Assembly (NCBI GenBank): GCA_043228905.1
Contig: JBHGNT010000001.1
Span: 310,001-374,000 of the forward strand
Direction: 5' to 3'
Source: Azolla caroliniana
Taxonomy: Eukaryota > Polypodiophyta
Length of the DNA: 64,000 nt
The translations under genes and the position numbers were made by a program. Below are positions 1 through 12,687 of the stretch, in pieces; within the stretch, counting starts at the first letter, position 1; each line of letters starts with the position of its first letter. The notes beneath the pieces are model-generated. The model was not told the DNA's origin, made no database searches, and saw nothing but the letters and a program-made list of their open reading frames with translations.

Positions 1-3000
1 TATTAGTTTTCCTCAGCACATCCCTGGCCAAACAGATCAGGGTAAGCTGCTCCTCTGTCACATCTGTCAATGCTAGCAAATATGCAAGAGAGAGAACATT
101 CCGACGCCAAGCAAAAGAGTCATCTAAATGTTTCTGTAATCTTACGATACGTCCCAAAAGTTGCAGGATCGGCAAGGGTGATATTCCTGATTTATTTAGG
201 TTAAGGCAACTATCCACGAGTAATGACAAAATATCTCCTAAAACCCTCTTGCAATCACCAATCTGTGCATTTTAATATGGTGAAATACATTCAGCAATCA
301 AACAAACAAAAGCTGAGGACTATGAAGGATAATAGCACTATGAAACGACTTGAATCAGACAAACATACCTCTTCTTTCGAACATGCTTGCCTCACCCAAC
401 TCTCTACTGCATCCACCATCTCTCTTAAGCCAGTAGCCATCCTTTCAGCATCCTGTGAAGCAGATTACCCTGATTAAATAAAATCTGGATATTATCAAAT
501 TACCTCATACCCAATTCAATTTTGTCGTTGTTCATGATAAATGATTCCATGTTATTGCATCACCAAGTTATGGTAAAATGATGTAGCCAAAACTCCGCCT
601 GCTAAATAAAAAATATAGGCAACCCTATGTCTGGCGATAGTCAGATATATACATCCATATGACACCATATGTACAAATGGATAACTCAAATTCCCTGATC
701 AAAGCTAATAGGAACATAAAACAAGTAATAAAAGAGCATTAATGTTTTTTTGACAGTGTTAAACGGACATAGAATTAAATGTTTTGACTCATTGAAAGTG
801 TCCATTTAGTACAATTGCAATTCCGTTAGCAAATTATGCTGAATATCATAGTAAGAACACGCGTTCTCAAACTTATTTAACAGGCCTGTGACATCTAAAA
901 AATCTAGAACTACAGGGAACCAAAGTTCCAAATCTCTATGAAACTAATTAGAGTAAACTTAGTTTAAATTTTTAAACAGATCAGCAAACTATCCCATAAC
1001 CTAAATATTGGATTCCTTGGGGCTCTTCCCTTTTCGTTTCCTCTTCCCTTAATGTGAAGTTTCCACACACCTTTCGATGTTAGAGGTTTCATTGCATACT
1101 TAAAATAGACATCTTATTCACACACGTTCTGATATTAGTGGTTACATGCCATATTTGAAATAAATAGATCTTATTCACACATATTTTGATATTATGGGTT
1201 TCATTCCATATTTGAAATAAAGAGATATTATGGATCGTTCTCGAAGAATAGAGCTTTGACAGCCTTATAAGCACACTGAAGGGGGAAAAAAGAAATATAT
1301 AATGCGTGAAGGATGATGAGACCAAGACATCCTTTTGAAATTTGCAGTAGTATCTGTAGATTCACACAATTTGCTGTTTCCAATATATCCTGGAAAATCA
1401 GATTTCATAAACTGAAAATCCAGAAACTCACTTCCTTTTATCCAACTCAGTTTCTTACTAAATACCACAAATATTACAGATATTGATTTCCCATAACGAA
1501 GTGGTGAGTCCTAGACAGATTAAAATACAGTATGTTTTTCAGACGTACGTCAGCTTACAAAAAACAAAGAGTTGCCAACATAAATAACAAATCATGATAT
1601 GCATTCTTATTCAATACCTGTGTTTGCTGGGAGTTGAAGCACAACAATAATCTCATTAAGAATCTTCCAGTAGCAAAATCTGATGATACAAGAGAAGCTA
1701 TATTGAAGCAAAGCTCTCTTATGACTAAATATCTTTCATTACTCATAGTTGAATTTACTGCTAGATAATTCAGCAGTGGTTCTAAGAAATGCAGACATTC
1801 TGTATCCTTCTTTGTCAGGTCATTCTGCGTCAGCATTACAACCACTTGCTGAATGATTTCCAAATGAGATTCCTGCCGTGATTCAAATGCCTGCACAGAT
1901 ATGAAAATGCCATATTAATCATAGAAAAGCAACAAATGCATTTCTTTTCAAAGAGAAACTGAATTTTCTCCAATTCCATGAATCCATATTTAGAATTCCA
2001 AAAAATCTTCAAGATTGAAATTACTCTTTGATTTTTCATTACTGTTAAGACCATCCGAAAAGTATGAAGGCAAGTATTTATGACAGAAGTACAGAATCAC
2101 CATGTGCCAAGCTAAAAAATCTAGTGAATTTAGGAAGATACATATGAAAAGCAGTATTAAATGAGATTTTAGTGTTACAAACTTTCTTAGCACAGTGAAG
2201 GCAGAAGAAGTATGAAGTATTGAATCACACAATCGACTCACAAAAACTGTAGCCTTTCGTGCCCAAGAAGCTTACCATCTTTACAAAGCTCAGAAGACAC
2301 ATTACACACAAACTATATCATGCGGTATTGACATCAGGTGGAAGACAGTGGATTTGGAGGCAGAACTATAGAATTATCATACACAACGAAAATTATCGAC
2401 ATCGCCAAGAAACCTCAAGTTGTGTTCGAAAAGATAAAACTTACAAGGAGACGACACACAGAACACATAAAACAGATACAAAATCTCAATCAGTTCCTGA
2501 TGGAAACACGGGTGTTTCAGGAAACAGCTTATCACGACCTATCTTTGAAGTTCGTGTTTTTAGAGAAGCTTACCTTGATGAGGGGATGAAGTTCGTGGGA
2601 GAGAAGGCCTTGCAATACAGACCATCTCTTGGCAAGAAGAAATCTACAAACGAAGGCAATGCAACGAACAATGGATGGAACAGCTTCAGGAGGTGAACAT
2701 TCAAGAAGCGCCTGAAGATGAAACAGAGCCAAGAGAGGTTCTCCATCGTCTTCATTATCAGCAGAAGATGCTGATTTCTGTCCTACTGCTAGGTAACAGA
2801 GCTGGGCGATGGCTTCATCGAGAGCAGGAGCGGAGCGAGTAGAGAGGAGAAGACAGTCGGAGAGAGCTTGCTTGCCTGCAGGGGAATGAAGAAGAAGAAG
2901 ATGATGATGATGATGATGGCCAAAGGCACCCTGCGAAGAATAAGAACGCAGAGATTCGAAGATCGCTCGAACTGCGTGCCTCTGTACGCTGCGATGAGGG

Positions 3001-3044
3001 GACTTCAGCTTGTCTAGAAGCGACGACACAAAGGAGGCCGCCAT
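1..3044 (-). CDS. RST1: RST1-like protein (focadhesin/HEAT-type), 5' part, partial
   Basis: The start of a large HEAT-like protein related to plant RESURRECTION1, known from Arabidopsis in wax/lipid traits and as a cofactor of the cytoplasmic RNA exosome/Ski pathway. Exon 1 (2574-3044, ATG at 3044) gives 157 codons beginning MAASFVSSLLDKLKSPHRSV, with a His run and a CYLAV helix like the RST1 N-terminus. It splices at AAG/GTAAGC. Exon 2 (1618-1890, 91 codons) contains ECLHFLEPLLNYLAV and GRFLMRLLLCFN, matching the next block of RST1 as I remember it. Further exons are 369-452 (DAERMATGLREMVDAVESWV) and 1-237 (ILSLLVDSCLNLN..), the latter running off the left edge. Any exon between 452 and 1618 was not resolved. 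The junction 369/237 is out of phase by one base with canonical splice sites, so a boundary or micro-exon is missing or there is a frameshift. Most of the protein lies outside the window. Confidence 0.75.
1891..2573 (-). other. Intron 1 of the RST1-like gene
   Basis: The donor is GTAAGC next to 2574 and the acceptor is TGTGCAG next to 1890. The intron is AT-rich and 683 bp long. No second gene is seen in it; the open frames here have no recognisable similarity. Confidence 0.7.
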
Positions 3045-3279
3045 AGCTGCTTCTGCAGCTCCTTTCTACAGTCTACTACTGCTCGCTCGCTGTTCTTTTT
3101 TTCCTTTTTAGGCTTCTACTTCTAGAAAGAAGAGAGGGAGGGTCATACCGAATTAGGCAGGCAGCTGTGTCATAATAGGCAAGGTAAGGGTCTCTCGCTT
3201 TTGCTTCTATCTAAACTTTAAAGTTTAAACAAGGAATGAATGTTCATCAAAACAAAGTCGCGGCTTTTCTCCAATTTCG

Positions 3280-3513
3280 TTAAACCTCCAATCCGATTTT
3301 GTAAAACCTCCTCGGTGTGTCGTCTCCTCTCTCAAAACGCACACACCAACATGAAAATGAACGTGAACACGAACAAGCCGACCTCATCCTTGTGTTGTCG
3401 GAGGATGGCGACCACGTGTTGTTATCCGTTGGCGGAAGGATGAAGGCGACGAGGAGGAGGAGGAGGAAATACATCACAAATGATCCAAAAGACATTGAAT
3501 GAATGGCTCTCAC
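3280..3513 (-). CDS. Possible small secreted peptide ORF, 77 codons
   Basis: An open frame 236 bp upstream of the RST1 start, on the same strand. It begins with a short polar stretch and then a strongly hydrophobic segment (residues about 8-26, with five consecutive Leu) that looks like a signal peptide or membrane anchor. A Ser/Cys-rich part with four Cys (around residues 46-56) and a basic tail with DDTPRRFYKIG follow. I do not recognise the family. The frame could equally be chance inside the RST1 promoter, and open frames also exist on the other strand. No splice or transcript evidence is visible. Confidence 0.2.
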   Translation of the reverse strand: MRAIHSMSFGSFVMYFLLLLLVAFILPPTDNNTWSPSSDNTRMRSACSCSRSFSCWCVRFERGDDTPRRFYKIGLEV

Positions 3514-5670
3514 AATACTTTTTCTAGAACTAGGAAACGCATGGGATGGATGGCCCTACACTAGCCAACATCAATGACCATCCCATCACAAGACTATTAT
3601 GTCACTCAAATGAGGATGTCGTTCTGCAAATGTGTAATGTTTGATGTCTACATAGGTAATGGAGTCCACTTTGAGGCCACACGCTTTTTGTGGAGTCTTG
3701 TTGCCATAACCGAAGGATGAGGTATGATTACTAGAAGAATCTCCATTAACATATACAAATCATATTGTTCAAGCCTTATTCTAGTCTCCAACTAATTATT
3801 GTCAAGGATGAATTCATCATAAATGTCTAATGTAGGAGGACGTATGTGATTTTGCACAAATTGGCCAACAATCACAACTTGAATGGGGAGAGAGTAGTTT
3901 GGCACCATGGCCCTTGCAAACATTTCAATCATTTTTGTATTCTTTGTGAGTGGAATGTTCCATTTATTCGAACAAGACATTTCAAGTTGAAACGTGCTAA
4001 TTTGTAGGAGTTCGTTACACTTTTACAAGGTTTTGGTCATATGCATTGTAGGAATGGTCAACAGTTTGGCCTTGTCCAAACCAAACCAATTAAGGCTTAA
4101 CTGGTTTTGGGAGTTTATAAACTTGAATTGAACTAATCCCTAAACTAGGTTACGATTAGTTTGGACAACTTGTTTAAGGCATGATCGCTTTGACCCGAAA
4201 CAGTTCGATTCAACTTGAGTCTTTCCAAACCAAGCTCAAATTGGACACATTATCCACATAACCAATATTGATTGACAATAACAACCATACTAGATAAACC
4301 ACATTATCTAGGACAACGTAATAATGTGGATGGTAATGGCACATTTAGATGCAAGCAACACAATGTTAAGAAATAAGGTGGCTCTTACAACTTAACTAGT
4401 GACAACAATATTAACCTAAACTATCTTTGTCTTGAGGTTGGGGTGGAGTTATATACCCTCCAAATGATGAGTTGGGAAAGAGAGTGTCAATCCCAACTCT
4501 CACAAAGTCCGACATATTAACTAGTTTAGTACACGAACTTTGATTCTAACATCAGTCTTAAGTTTTATTCACAATTAGTTTATGTGTTAGATTCCTTCTT
4601 TTCACAACACACACACACATATGGTTGTTCATCAACTCAATTGATTGTCTTTGACATTTAATGATTGGGCTTTATTAGGAGGATTCAATTTTGCAAGCTA
4701 ACCTCCTTGTGTCAAATTGTATATGAGATGCTTGTAGGATCCCTATAAGCTATGCCCAATCTACATGCACTATGCAATGGCATTCACTTCTAATTAAACC
4801 ATGCTTCAACTTCATATCCTCACTACACAATCCTACAAGCAATTTGAATATTACCAATAATGTAACTTGGAATGGGAATGAAATCTAACCTATGATTCTA
4901 TATCCTTGGAAGTTGGAATATCATAGCATTTGTTTAAGTATAGAGTGAAAGTATTTACTTTCCACAATTGGTTTGAGTTCACTTAAGCTTATTAAAAATG
5001 GAAACTTAATAAATTATGTTGTCCGTTATGGGGTTCAGTTTCAACCTAGGCATAAAACTGCTAACAATTATAGACAAAGATCATATGCCACATAATACAT
5101 TGAACATTTACAGTAACCCACATTACCAAAGGGCATGCGATGTTAACTGCGAAAACATTTCAATTATATAACTTTGCCATCAACAGTAGACTTACAATAT
5201 TATACAAGTTAAAACTTCAAACCCTTTTCATTCATGCTCCTGATAAAAATGCATGGCTTGATGTCTTCAAGAAAGAAATGTAACATTTTTTTTTTCCAAA
5301 ATGAAGCTACTTACCCATTAGTTAGGACGAAATTGTAAAATATTATTTGATGTCTTGTTTGTTTGAATTCATTATACCCTACGATCGACACACATTAAAA
5401 GATACTAGATAATCAGGGGAGCTGTATATAATTAGTCATTTTTAACAAAAAAGACTTATATAATTAGTTTGATGTCTCAAATAGTACAAAAATTCTGAAC
5501 TCTTTGTTTGGTGTCACTTGTCCAATTACACACCCCTCCAAGAAATGTAGAACATCCATCCTCAGCTGGGCTTGTGTGTCCACATTTAGAAATTTCTCTA
5601 ATGAATCCACATAGTTAACTGTGCTTGTGTCCAAATGAAAACATTTATCCATTGGATACTATCCCCACTA
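3514..5670. other. Intergenic, no gene seen
   Basis: AT-rich sequence between the 3' end of the canopy gene and the RST1 promoter. It holds a short CA run near 4605-4618 and GTTTGG/CCAAAC-rich text near 4040-4240. No open frame or splice pattern resembling a gene was found on either strand. Confidence 0.6.
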
Positions 5671-8600
5671 TTATAGCTCCCCATCCTCATCAGTTTCTTC
5701 CACGTCTGCACTTCTGTTGCTGGTAAAGACATTAAAAACAATGTAAAAAACAAAGATTTAACATATAATTTCCCACTAAGCATTAAAATTGATTTACAAA
5801 ACAACAAATTGAAAGAAAAGAACATTCAAGCATTATACATTGCTGTCATAAATATCTTATTTAAATGTGGGCCTGATATCTATCTAGCCCATGTACCTGG
5901 ATGAGCTACATTCTTGAGCAAGTTCCGAACATAATGTTTGCTCCACTTCTCCATACTTCATAGAGCCATTCTTGATTCGTTCTTCTAGCTGTAGTCAAAT
6001 TTTGTGATCCATGTGAATATTTTCAGGGCTATAATACCTTGTAGATTAGATGATGATGCACAATACAATAATTAGTGACAATCTTGCTCGAAACGCCTAA
6101 AGGATAATATTAACATACCTCTTCTTCTGTCCTTTCAAGAAGCCTGAAAAAAAGAAAGAAAGATTGTTGACATCCTGATGTTATTATATAACTACTCAAT
6201 TAAAATTGTAGTTCATTCTGAAAGCATAAACCTGCCACAGTAAGTTGTGATCTGCTTTGAATAAGCATCAGCTTCACGTCTATCTGCAAATAAAGTAAAA
6301 TGAATTGCCAGCACATTAGGAAAAGTATAAAAATGATATCATATATCAGGACCTTCAGAAATGAGTTCACGAAAGGCAAACCACGAATTGAATCTGAGAT
6401 AACTTGTTTTGTCCATTCATCTTTCCCATCTTCAGTCTAGAAAATGAAAAAAGAACCAAGCTGTGATTAAAAGTGAAAATAGTAAGGGAAAACCATCAAC
6501 ATACAATTAGTAAATGCATGAGGTATCTATCTACTTTCCTCAATTAATAATTACTATCATATACAAATACACACAAATCAAGCTCCAAAATAGTAGCTAA
6601 TAGCAATATACTAATTTTTGAGAGACTTGTACATTGTTACAACTTACATCCCACCTTCCCTAAAGTGTAATCTCTCATTCTACTGCACAGACCATCCAAG
6701 AGTTCCACAACCCTCAGCTCGCTTACTCTGGGATGCAAATAAAAAAAGTTAAATGCTGTTTGGAATGTGATTTAAATTAAATGGCTCAAAGAAGAACTAT
6801 TCAGCAGTTAAATGGCTCAAAGAAGAACTATTCAGCAACTCCTGTCCACAATACAACTATCGCGGAACTTGAAAACAAAAATGGCATTTAAGCAACTTCA
6901 AATGTTTCAGCCGACTAAGGCAGCCATCATAGTGAACTATGGAATCTGAACTCAACCAGGTATATTATCAATATGGCATTGTGGACACTATTTATAGGAA
7001 ATTGGTAAATTCACAGTTTTTTCTGTATTTTCACAGTGTTTTTTTTGAGTTCAGAAATATCCTTTCCCCCCAAAAAAACTGTGAAAATACAGAAAAAACT
7101 GTGAATTTACCAATTTCCTATTTATATTATACATGAAATGGAAGAAAACATTCTGAGTTGCAATAGATCTAAATTTTGAAGAATTTACATTAGTCCACTA
7201 TAAGTCAATAACCATGTGAAGTGTTGATGACATTTTCCTAATGTCTCTGATGAATTAAGATCATCATCATACTGCACTTCTACTGGAGCTTTTTACTTCT
7301 GAGTAGTATGCAGTAAATGCACATAAATAAGATGTTAAACAATAATCAGCAACATATATTAGTTCCATAAGTACTTTACACAAATTGGAACTTGCAAGAA
7401 ACACTAGCCCGAGGTACATTTGAAATCATAGGACTTGGAAAAATAAACATTGCAAAACTTATGCAAAGATTTTCAGCACCTTGCATGTTTGGCATTCATA
7501 AAAAGCAACTCTTTAATGATAATGCTTTAAAATAAATAAAAACGCTTTATTAGCATTAAGAATTCTCAGATGCAAATAATTTTAAATATTAAAGGGATTT
7601 CAGGTCATATAACATTAAAAGAATCACATGCAAGTAATTACGAAGCACATTACTTGAAAAATGAGTGTGCAAATAAAGCACAGTGCACATGTGTTATACT
7701 CAACATAAAGAAAAAGAGATCTTTACTTGTAATCAATAAGTTTTCCTTCTCGATGACCTTGTGAATTCAGACGATGCCTCATATCCAAGTGATTCCTAGG
7801 CCTCTCCTATGATGTAAAACAATTAATGATATCAAAAGAATTAAAAAAAACTCATCATGGAAATTGCCTAATAAACATCTAAAGATGAATGTGACATGCA
7901 TCAAGTAATTTGCATGAACTCATGATTGTATTATGAGAAATTAATGAAAACGTTGAGCTCAAATGTCTACAATCATCACTGCCTGGCTTCCTACAAAGAA
8001 AAGACTGAAGATCTTTCGGTGAACAGGGTTGAAAGTTCTGAACTTCAAGAATCTACCTAGTTTGCAACATTCTTCATAAGCAAAAGATTCCACGCTTACA
8101 AAAGTGTGGAGAAACACAAATATACTCAAAGGATGCCTCCCAGCTAGAATGTACACCACAGAAGCATAACCTTATGACACAATAAGAAGAATGTCGAACT
8201 TAAAGGAAGGATGCCCATATAGCTCGTAGCTATTAATAATGACATGTAATATTGTAGTCCTGCACATTTGGTTTAATGGAAAATCTCATACAACAAGACA
8301 GTACTTACATTCAACAAGCCAATCTCCAATTCAGCCTGCAACACAGACATAGTAAAATGAATCAGGTACAAAAATCTTGCAGTAAACAATTTGCTATGAA
8401 GTATTAAAAAAACCAGACGTAGTCAATGAAATATGTAGTTGTACAGTTACCAAATTTCTATGAAGCATAAAAAAAAATCATAGCCATCAACTAGAGCTAG
8501 AATATGAGTCATGACAAACTTTATGCCTTGAAAATTCAAGCGCCAGTTGTCCATCAATTGGTGTTTAAAACTCCCTTGATATGCTGACCATATATAACAA

Positions 8601-10456
8601 TAAAACAATTTTGTTTGTATTTATTACAATTTAATAAGCAATGGGAAACAACAGGAAGATGGTGGCAACAAATATTTTCTCAAGCCCCTTAGGTCTATCA
8701 TAATGGACATTAATTAATAACATAATCTTGATTACTATAGGTGTTGCAACCATGCATACTCTCATCCAGCAACAAATCACCGCACTACAAATAACATGGA
8801 AGTACATCGTACTGAATTGTTATTAAACTGTCGGATGCCATTCAGTTGCATATGCTTTGATTCACCCTTAAAATCTTATTTAGAGAAATTTTTTTGCATA
8901 AACTTCTAATATTCTACCTCAAACTGACGCAGAGAAGCATAGAAATCTTTTTACTTTTAACCATGCTTCTTGCAGAGAAGCATAGAAATCTTTATTTCAT
9001 TGTCAAGTTACTAGGCACGCTAACTAGCAAGGCAGGTAAAGGCTGAGACCGTGAAGCACTGTTTCACTATTAAGATGACAGATATTAATCAAATTTGCAT
9101 TCAAGTTGGTGTTAATAGTAACATGAGGATTTATGAAAATTTCCAACTGATACCCAACTTAAGGCAATGTTTCAAAACACCCAAGTGGAACCTAATTTAA
9201 TTGAAATTAATCCAAAATATGAAAATAACCACAAAGCAACGTAATAAAAAATTGGTAGGGATACAAGTTGCCACTGATGCTAACGATTGCCATGAAACAT
9301 CTAAATTTCACGGCAATGCAAAATAAAAGCTATGCTTTTATCATCAAATAAATCTAATTCAGAAGAGAACGATGAAAATACATAATCAGAACTTATGTGA
9401 TTACTCACTAAATGTTTTGCATTATCATAAAGTTGCAAATGAAGTCAGTGATTAGGCTTGCACAAACAGTCAACCAAGAATAATGTTTCCGAACCAGCCC
9501 AGAGTTTCGTCACATTGCACTTTCTTACAGTAAACAAAGTCACACATTACTATTTCTATCACTTATTCTTTGATATTCTCATCTTGATCCTTCATAACGC
9601 AGAATGGATAGTATTCTCACTTCCTCATTGTTACACACAGAATGCAATTCGATGTATTACAGATGCAAATCCATTTCTTTCTTGGCCAATTAATGCAGTA
9701 TATGTTCTGAAAAGAATCTTTGATAAGATGAAAAGAATTCCATCAGATGACAATGACACTTGCACCCTTGATAGAACAAGATAGGGAAAGCCAGATAAGT
9801 TGCTGTTGCTCTCAACAGTATGAAAATCATTTGTTTCTTGGCTAAATTAATGTGATGTATGGTTTGATCTAGCAATATCATAAGAAATTCATTATTTGTC
9901 ATAAGGCAACCAGTACACTTAGGCCAAGATAGAGAATGCAGAAAATGTTTACATCAGGAGACATCCCGTATTTGTTCATCCATAGAGATAAACAAAATAC
10001 AACCAAAAACTGAAAGTTTTCCATAGAACATTTAGATCGGAAGACATAAAAAAATATTAGATCATCATGGCAGAAAAAAAATGAGCGGAAAGGAATACAT
10101 AGCAGACCATATTTATTTAGATTAGAATAGTAATAAGGAAAGAAAAGATATAGTGGGAGAGGGAAGATCTAGGGACACCATGTTTTAGATCAGAAAACAT
10201 AAGAAAGGTTCGAATCGTGATAGAGAAAGAGAACGCAGAGATAAAGGAAGATTCAGACAAGGTTTCGATCCAGCGGCATTAGAAAACGCTGATAAAAGGC
10301 CGAAAAAAGAAAAGGGAAAAGGGAAATAGAGAGGGGCAAAAAGAATACTACCGCAACAGCTCTGCAAGCAGGACATTTCTCTGAGAATGCATGAACTCCC
10401 GGAACAGTTCCGAAAACGAAAACAAGAAGAAGAAGAACGAGAGAGGACATCGCCAT
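5671..10456 (-). CDS. Canopy/DUF3456 saposin-like ER protein, nine exons, 184 aa
   Basis: Probable luminal ER protein of the canopy (CNPY, TLR4-regulator/MIR-interacting) family; animal members are co-chaperones for secreted or membrane proteins. Exons, 5' to 3': 10352-10456, 8309-8335, 7727-7806, 6655-6727, 6385-6436, 6232-6283, 6119-6143, 5897-5988, 5671-5719. They total 555 nt with all phases closing. The start is placed at the second in-frame ATG group (MAMSSLVLLLL), because the Leu-rich signal peptide begins there and what lies upstream is a basic leader. The mature part shows CPACRAVA, AELEIGLL, RNHLDMRHRL, VSELRVVELLDGLC, AYSK-ITTYCGRLLE and TLCSELAQEC, giving the family's six conserved cysteines. 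The C-terminus is acidic and ends DGEL, close to KDEL/HDEL retrieval signals. The donor at 6385 (C/GTGGTT) is chosen by phase. The length is usual for plant homologues. The function in plants is inferred. Confidence 0.88.
6777..6838. repeat. 31-bp tandem direct repeat, two copies
   Basis: Two adjacent identical 31-bp units beginning TTAAATGGCTCAAAG, in the canopy-gene intron about 50 bp upstream of the VSELRVV exon acceptor. It looks like a recent replication-slippage duplication. Confidence 0.85.
6996..7119. mobile_element. Foldback MITE, 124 bp, perfect 42-bp arms
   Basis: The left arm 6996-7037 (AGGAAATTGGTAAATTCACA...) is exactly the reverse complement of 7078-7119, with a 40-bp loop. 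ATTTAT flanks both sides (6990-6995 and 7120-7125) and looks like a 6-bp target duplication. It lies within an intron of the canopy gene, so the pre-mRNA would contain a perfect 42-bp hairpin. The superfamily cannot be set from so short an element. Confidence 0.75.
8336..10351 (-). other. Large first intron of the canopy gene
   Basis: The donor is GTAGTA at 10351 and the acceptor is TTGCAG next to 8335. The intron is about 2.0 kb and AT-rich, with a small duplicated tract (CAGAGAAGCATAGAAATCTTT near 8929 and 8973). The plus-strand open frame at 9458-9784 inside it resembles nothing and is regarded as chance. Confidence 0.7.
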
Positions 10457-10655
10457 GGATTCTCTCACGTGCCCGAGCGCCTTCGATTTCTGCATACGTT
10501 TGTTCTGAGAAGAGCCCGCTGGAATTTCAGTAGCAATTTTGGAAACTCCAGAACATACCCCTCTTCCGAAGGTACTAATGTGGCAATTGGAGCAAGGGAA
10601 ATTCTTTTGTGAGTGAAGTGTTTGTCTTGGCAACTCAACATGTTCCGCTACCCAT

Positions 10656-10685
10656 GTAGTGTAGTGTAGTGTAGTGTAGTGTAGT
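10656..10685. repeat. (GTAGT)6 pentanucleotide microsatellite
   Basis: Six uninterrupted GTAGT units about 200 bp upstream of the canopy-gene ATG, followed by a short GA run near 10745-10758. Confidence 0.9.
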
Positions 10686-10775
10686 TAGTGGGTGACCATA
10701 CTCCATTGTGACGCCCATTGTAAGGGTGTTTTTCACACATTTAGAGAGAGAGAGAGAGTGTAAATAAGCCTAGAT

Positions 10776-10843
10776 GGATGTAGCTCAGTTGGTAAGGTTG
10801 TTGCCCAATGTAGCAGGAGGTCATAGGTTCAATCCCTACATTC
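10776..10843 (+). repeat. tRNA-like sequence (SINE head or pseudo-tRNA)
   Basis: It contains an A-box TAGCTCAGTTGG (10781-10792) and a B-box GGTTCAATCCC (10826-10836). The ends GGATGTA/TACATTC can pair over 7 bp with one G-T wobble. It is only 68 nt, the D-arm and anticodon arm do not fold well, and no clear anticodon loop is seen, so it is not a functional tRNA. A tRNA-derived SINE head with its body running towards about 10,960 is the likeliest reading; no clear target duplication was found. Confidence 0.5.
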
Positions 10844-10859
10844 CATTGCGGCATCTAGT

Positions 10860-12660
10860 GAATTCTATTAAGAGATTTATATTGAAGTAATATAGAGGTG
10901 AGAAAATTGGGTTTTGGATCCATAGTGGTTGTAGTGTAACAACTTGCCTCTAGGGTAAACTAATTGGATAGAGAACACACACATGACAATCTCTTTCTTT
11001 CAAAACTCTCGCATAACAAATAATTTTTTTGGCTTCACCTTCACATCACATTCACATTCTCGGTCAATTGTCCAAGAACCTACCCTTCTCTTGTAAAACT
11101 CTATGTTCATATGACATTTGAAAGCTTGCACATGATTCAATGTGTTATGGCCAATATAACAAAGGAGCGATGTTGAGAAGGTAGCAACGATGGGAAAATG
11201 GGCAAAAAGCATAGTGGTCATCATTCTGCATATGATTACTCAATACCAGATGAAGAAGTCACAAGGAATCAACAAGGGAAACATCTAGCAATTTTGAAAA
11301 TAAAGAGAAAAAAGTTTGAAGGTGCATCTTACGACATTCATTCATGCATGGAGATAACATTGAAAGTGGGTTGAGGATTGAGCACATGTCGATTCAATGC
11401 TCATTGCATTAAGTGAAGGCATGCAACCATACCTAAGGTCAAGGATCTCTTGGCCATCACATCATCGTGGGAAGAGCAAAGCTTAGAGTGTTATCGGTAG
11501 GGGCACAGTGCGCAACAAACACAGGGCTAAAAGAATGCTAGAACATGTTGTGCCCTTCTATGGTTAGGGTAAGGTGGACGTGAGAATGTATGTCCTTTTC
11601 TCAAGTTTCATCATAACTTATGGGTTTACATGTTGTTAGCCTTTGCATGAAGATCTCAAACATGAGCACTTGAATTACTATGATACTATTTTATAATACA
11701 TATGGATAGACGTTGTAATTGCATGCAATCAATCGTAGTGTGCTAAATGGGAGAACATCACACACACATATTCGTAGAGATGACAAATAATTATAGGTTG
11801 ATAAAACATGGAATTGTAAATACTTTGTATCCATATGTTGTGATTGATGGCCTCCAAACAAAAAATTGTTCTCACTTTGTTTGCATGCAAAAGGCATTAA
11901 AGCGACTGACCATGTGGAACATTCTCCCTAGAAAGGTGCTTCTTCCTTTCACCACAATGATTATTTGAATATGTGTCCACTATAATTTAGCATGAAATTC
12001 CAAATTTGGATGGCTAGTCATAAGGATTCACGAGATAAAGAACTTGTGCTTTAAACAACATATGCACTTCGTTACCAAACTTCAGCCATAAAATCATAAT
12101 TCAGGTCAACTTGGTGGATGTTTAGATAACAAAACAAAAAAGGTCACATCGTTGAATACGGAGGTGCGATGATTGTAAAATGGTTTTATTATTGAGCATT
12201 TTGCTTTGCATGAAAAGGTAAAAATCATGGAATATAAAGGAGATTTCTAGTCCACAACACAAAAAGTGGATATGGAATATAGTGCAAGCGAAAACTTGAA
12301 TGGAAGGAGGCAGGGGTGGATTGTTTAGAAGTTACACATGAAGAAAGGCAGGCCACAATACGATAAGATGAGAATATGAGGAGGGGGCATAATATGCTGC
12401 CCAACACATAATCCTGTTTTTTGCAGCAATCGCCCAAATGCATTATTAATCCTCCCAGGACCTATATACATACATACATCAACATTTGACAATAATAACA
12501 AACTATATACATACATCAACATTTGACAACAATAATAAATTATAATAATAATTCATAACTCATTCTCTTTCTTCATACATTGCAACATTGGGGAGGCAAT
12601 GCATCATCACATTGTTGATGCGTTTACATGTGAATGACTCCAGCACCATCCCTTCTAAGT
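10860..12660. other. Intergenic, no gene seen
   Basis: Low-complexity AT-rich sequence. It includes a 43-bp imperfect tandem repeat (ACATACATCAACATTTGACAA units, about 12465-12535). Open frames are short and overlap on both strands without family similarity. Confidence 0.55.
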
Positions 12661-12687
12661 CGAAGAATGTGAGTGAGCCAAAAAAGT

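Noticed and set aside
1265-1468. Possible additional RST1 exon
   Set aside because: The frame reads open on the minus strand but shows no RST1-like text and no matching splice-site pair.
9458-9784. 108-codon plus-strand open frame in the canopy intron
   Set aside because: AT-rich, no motif, antisense within a well-supported intron.
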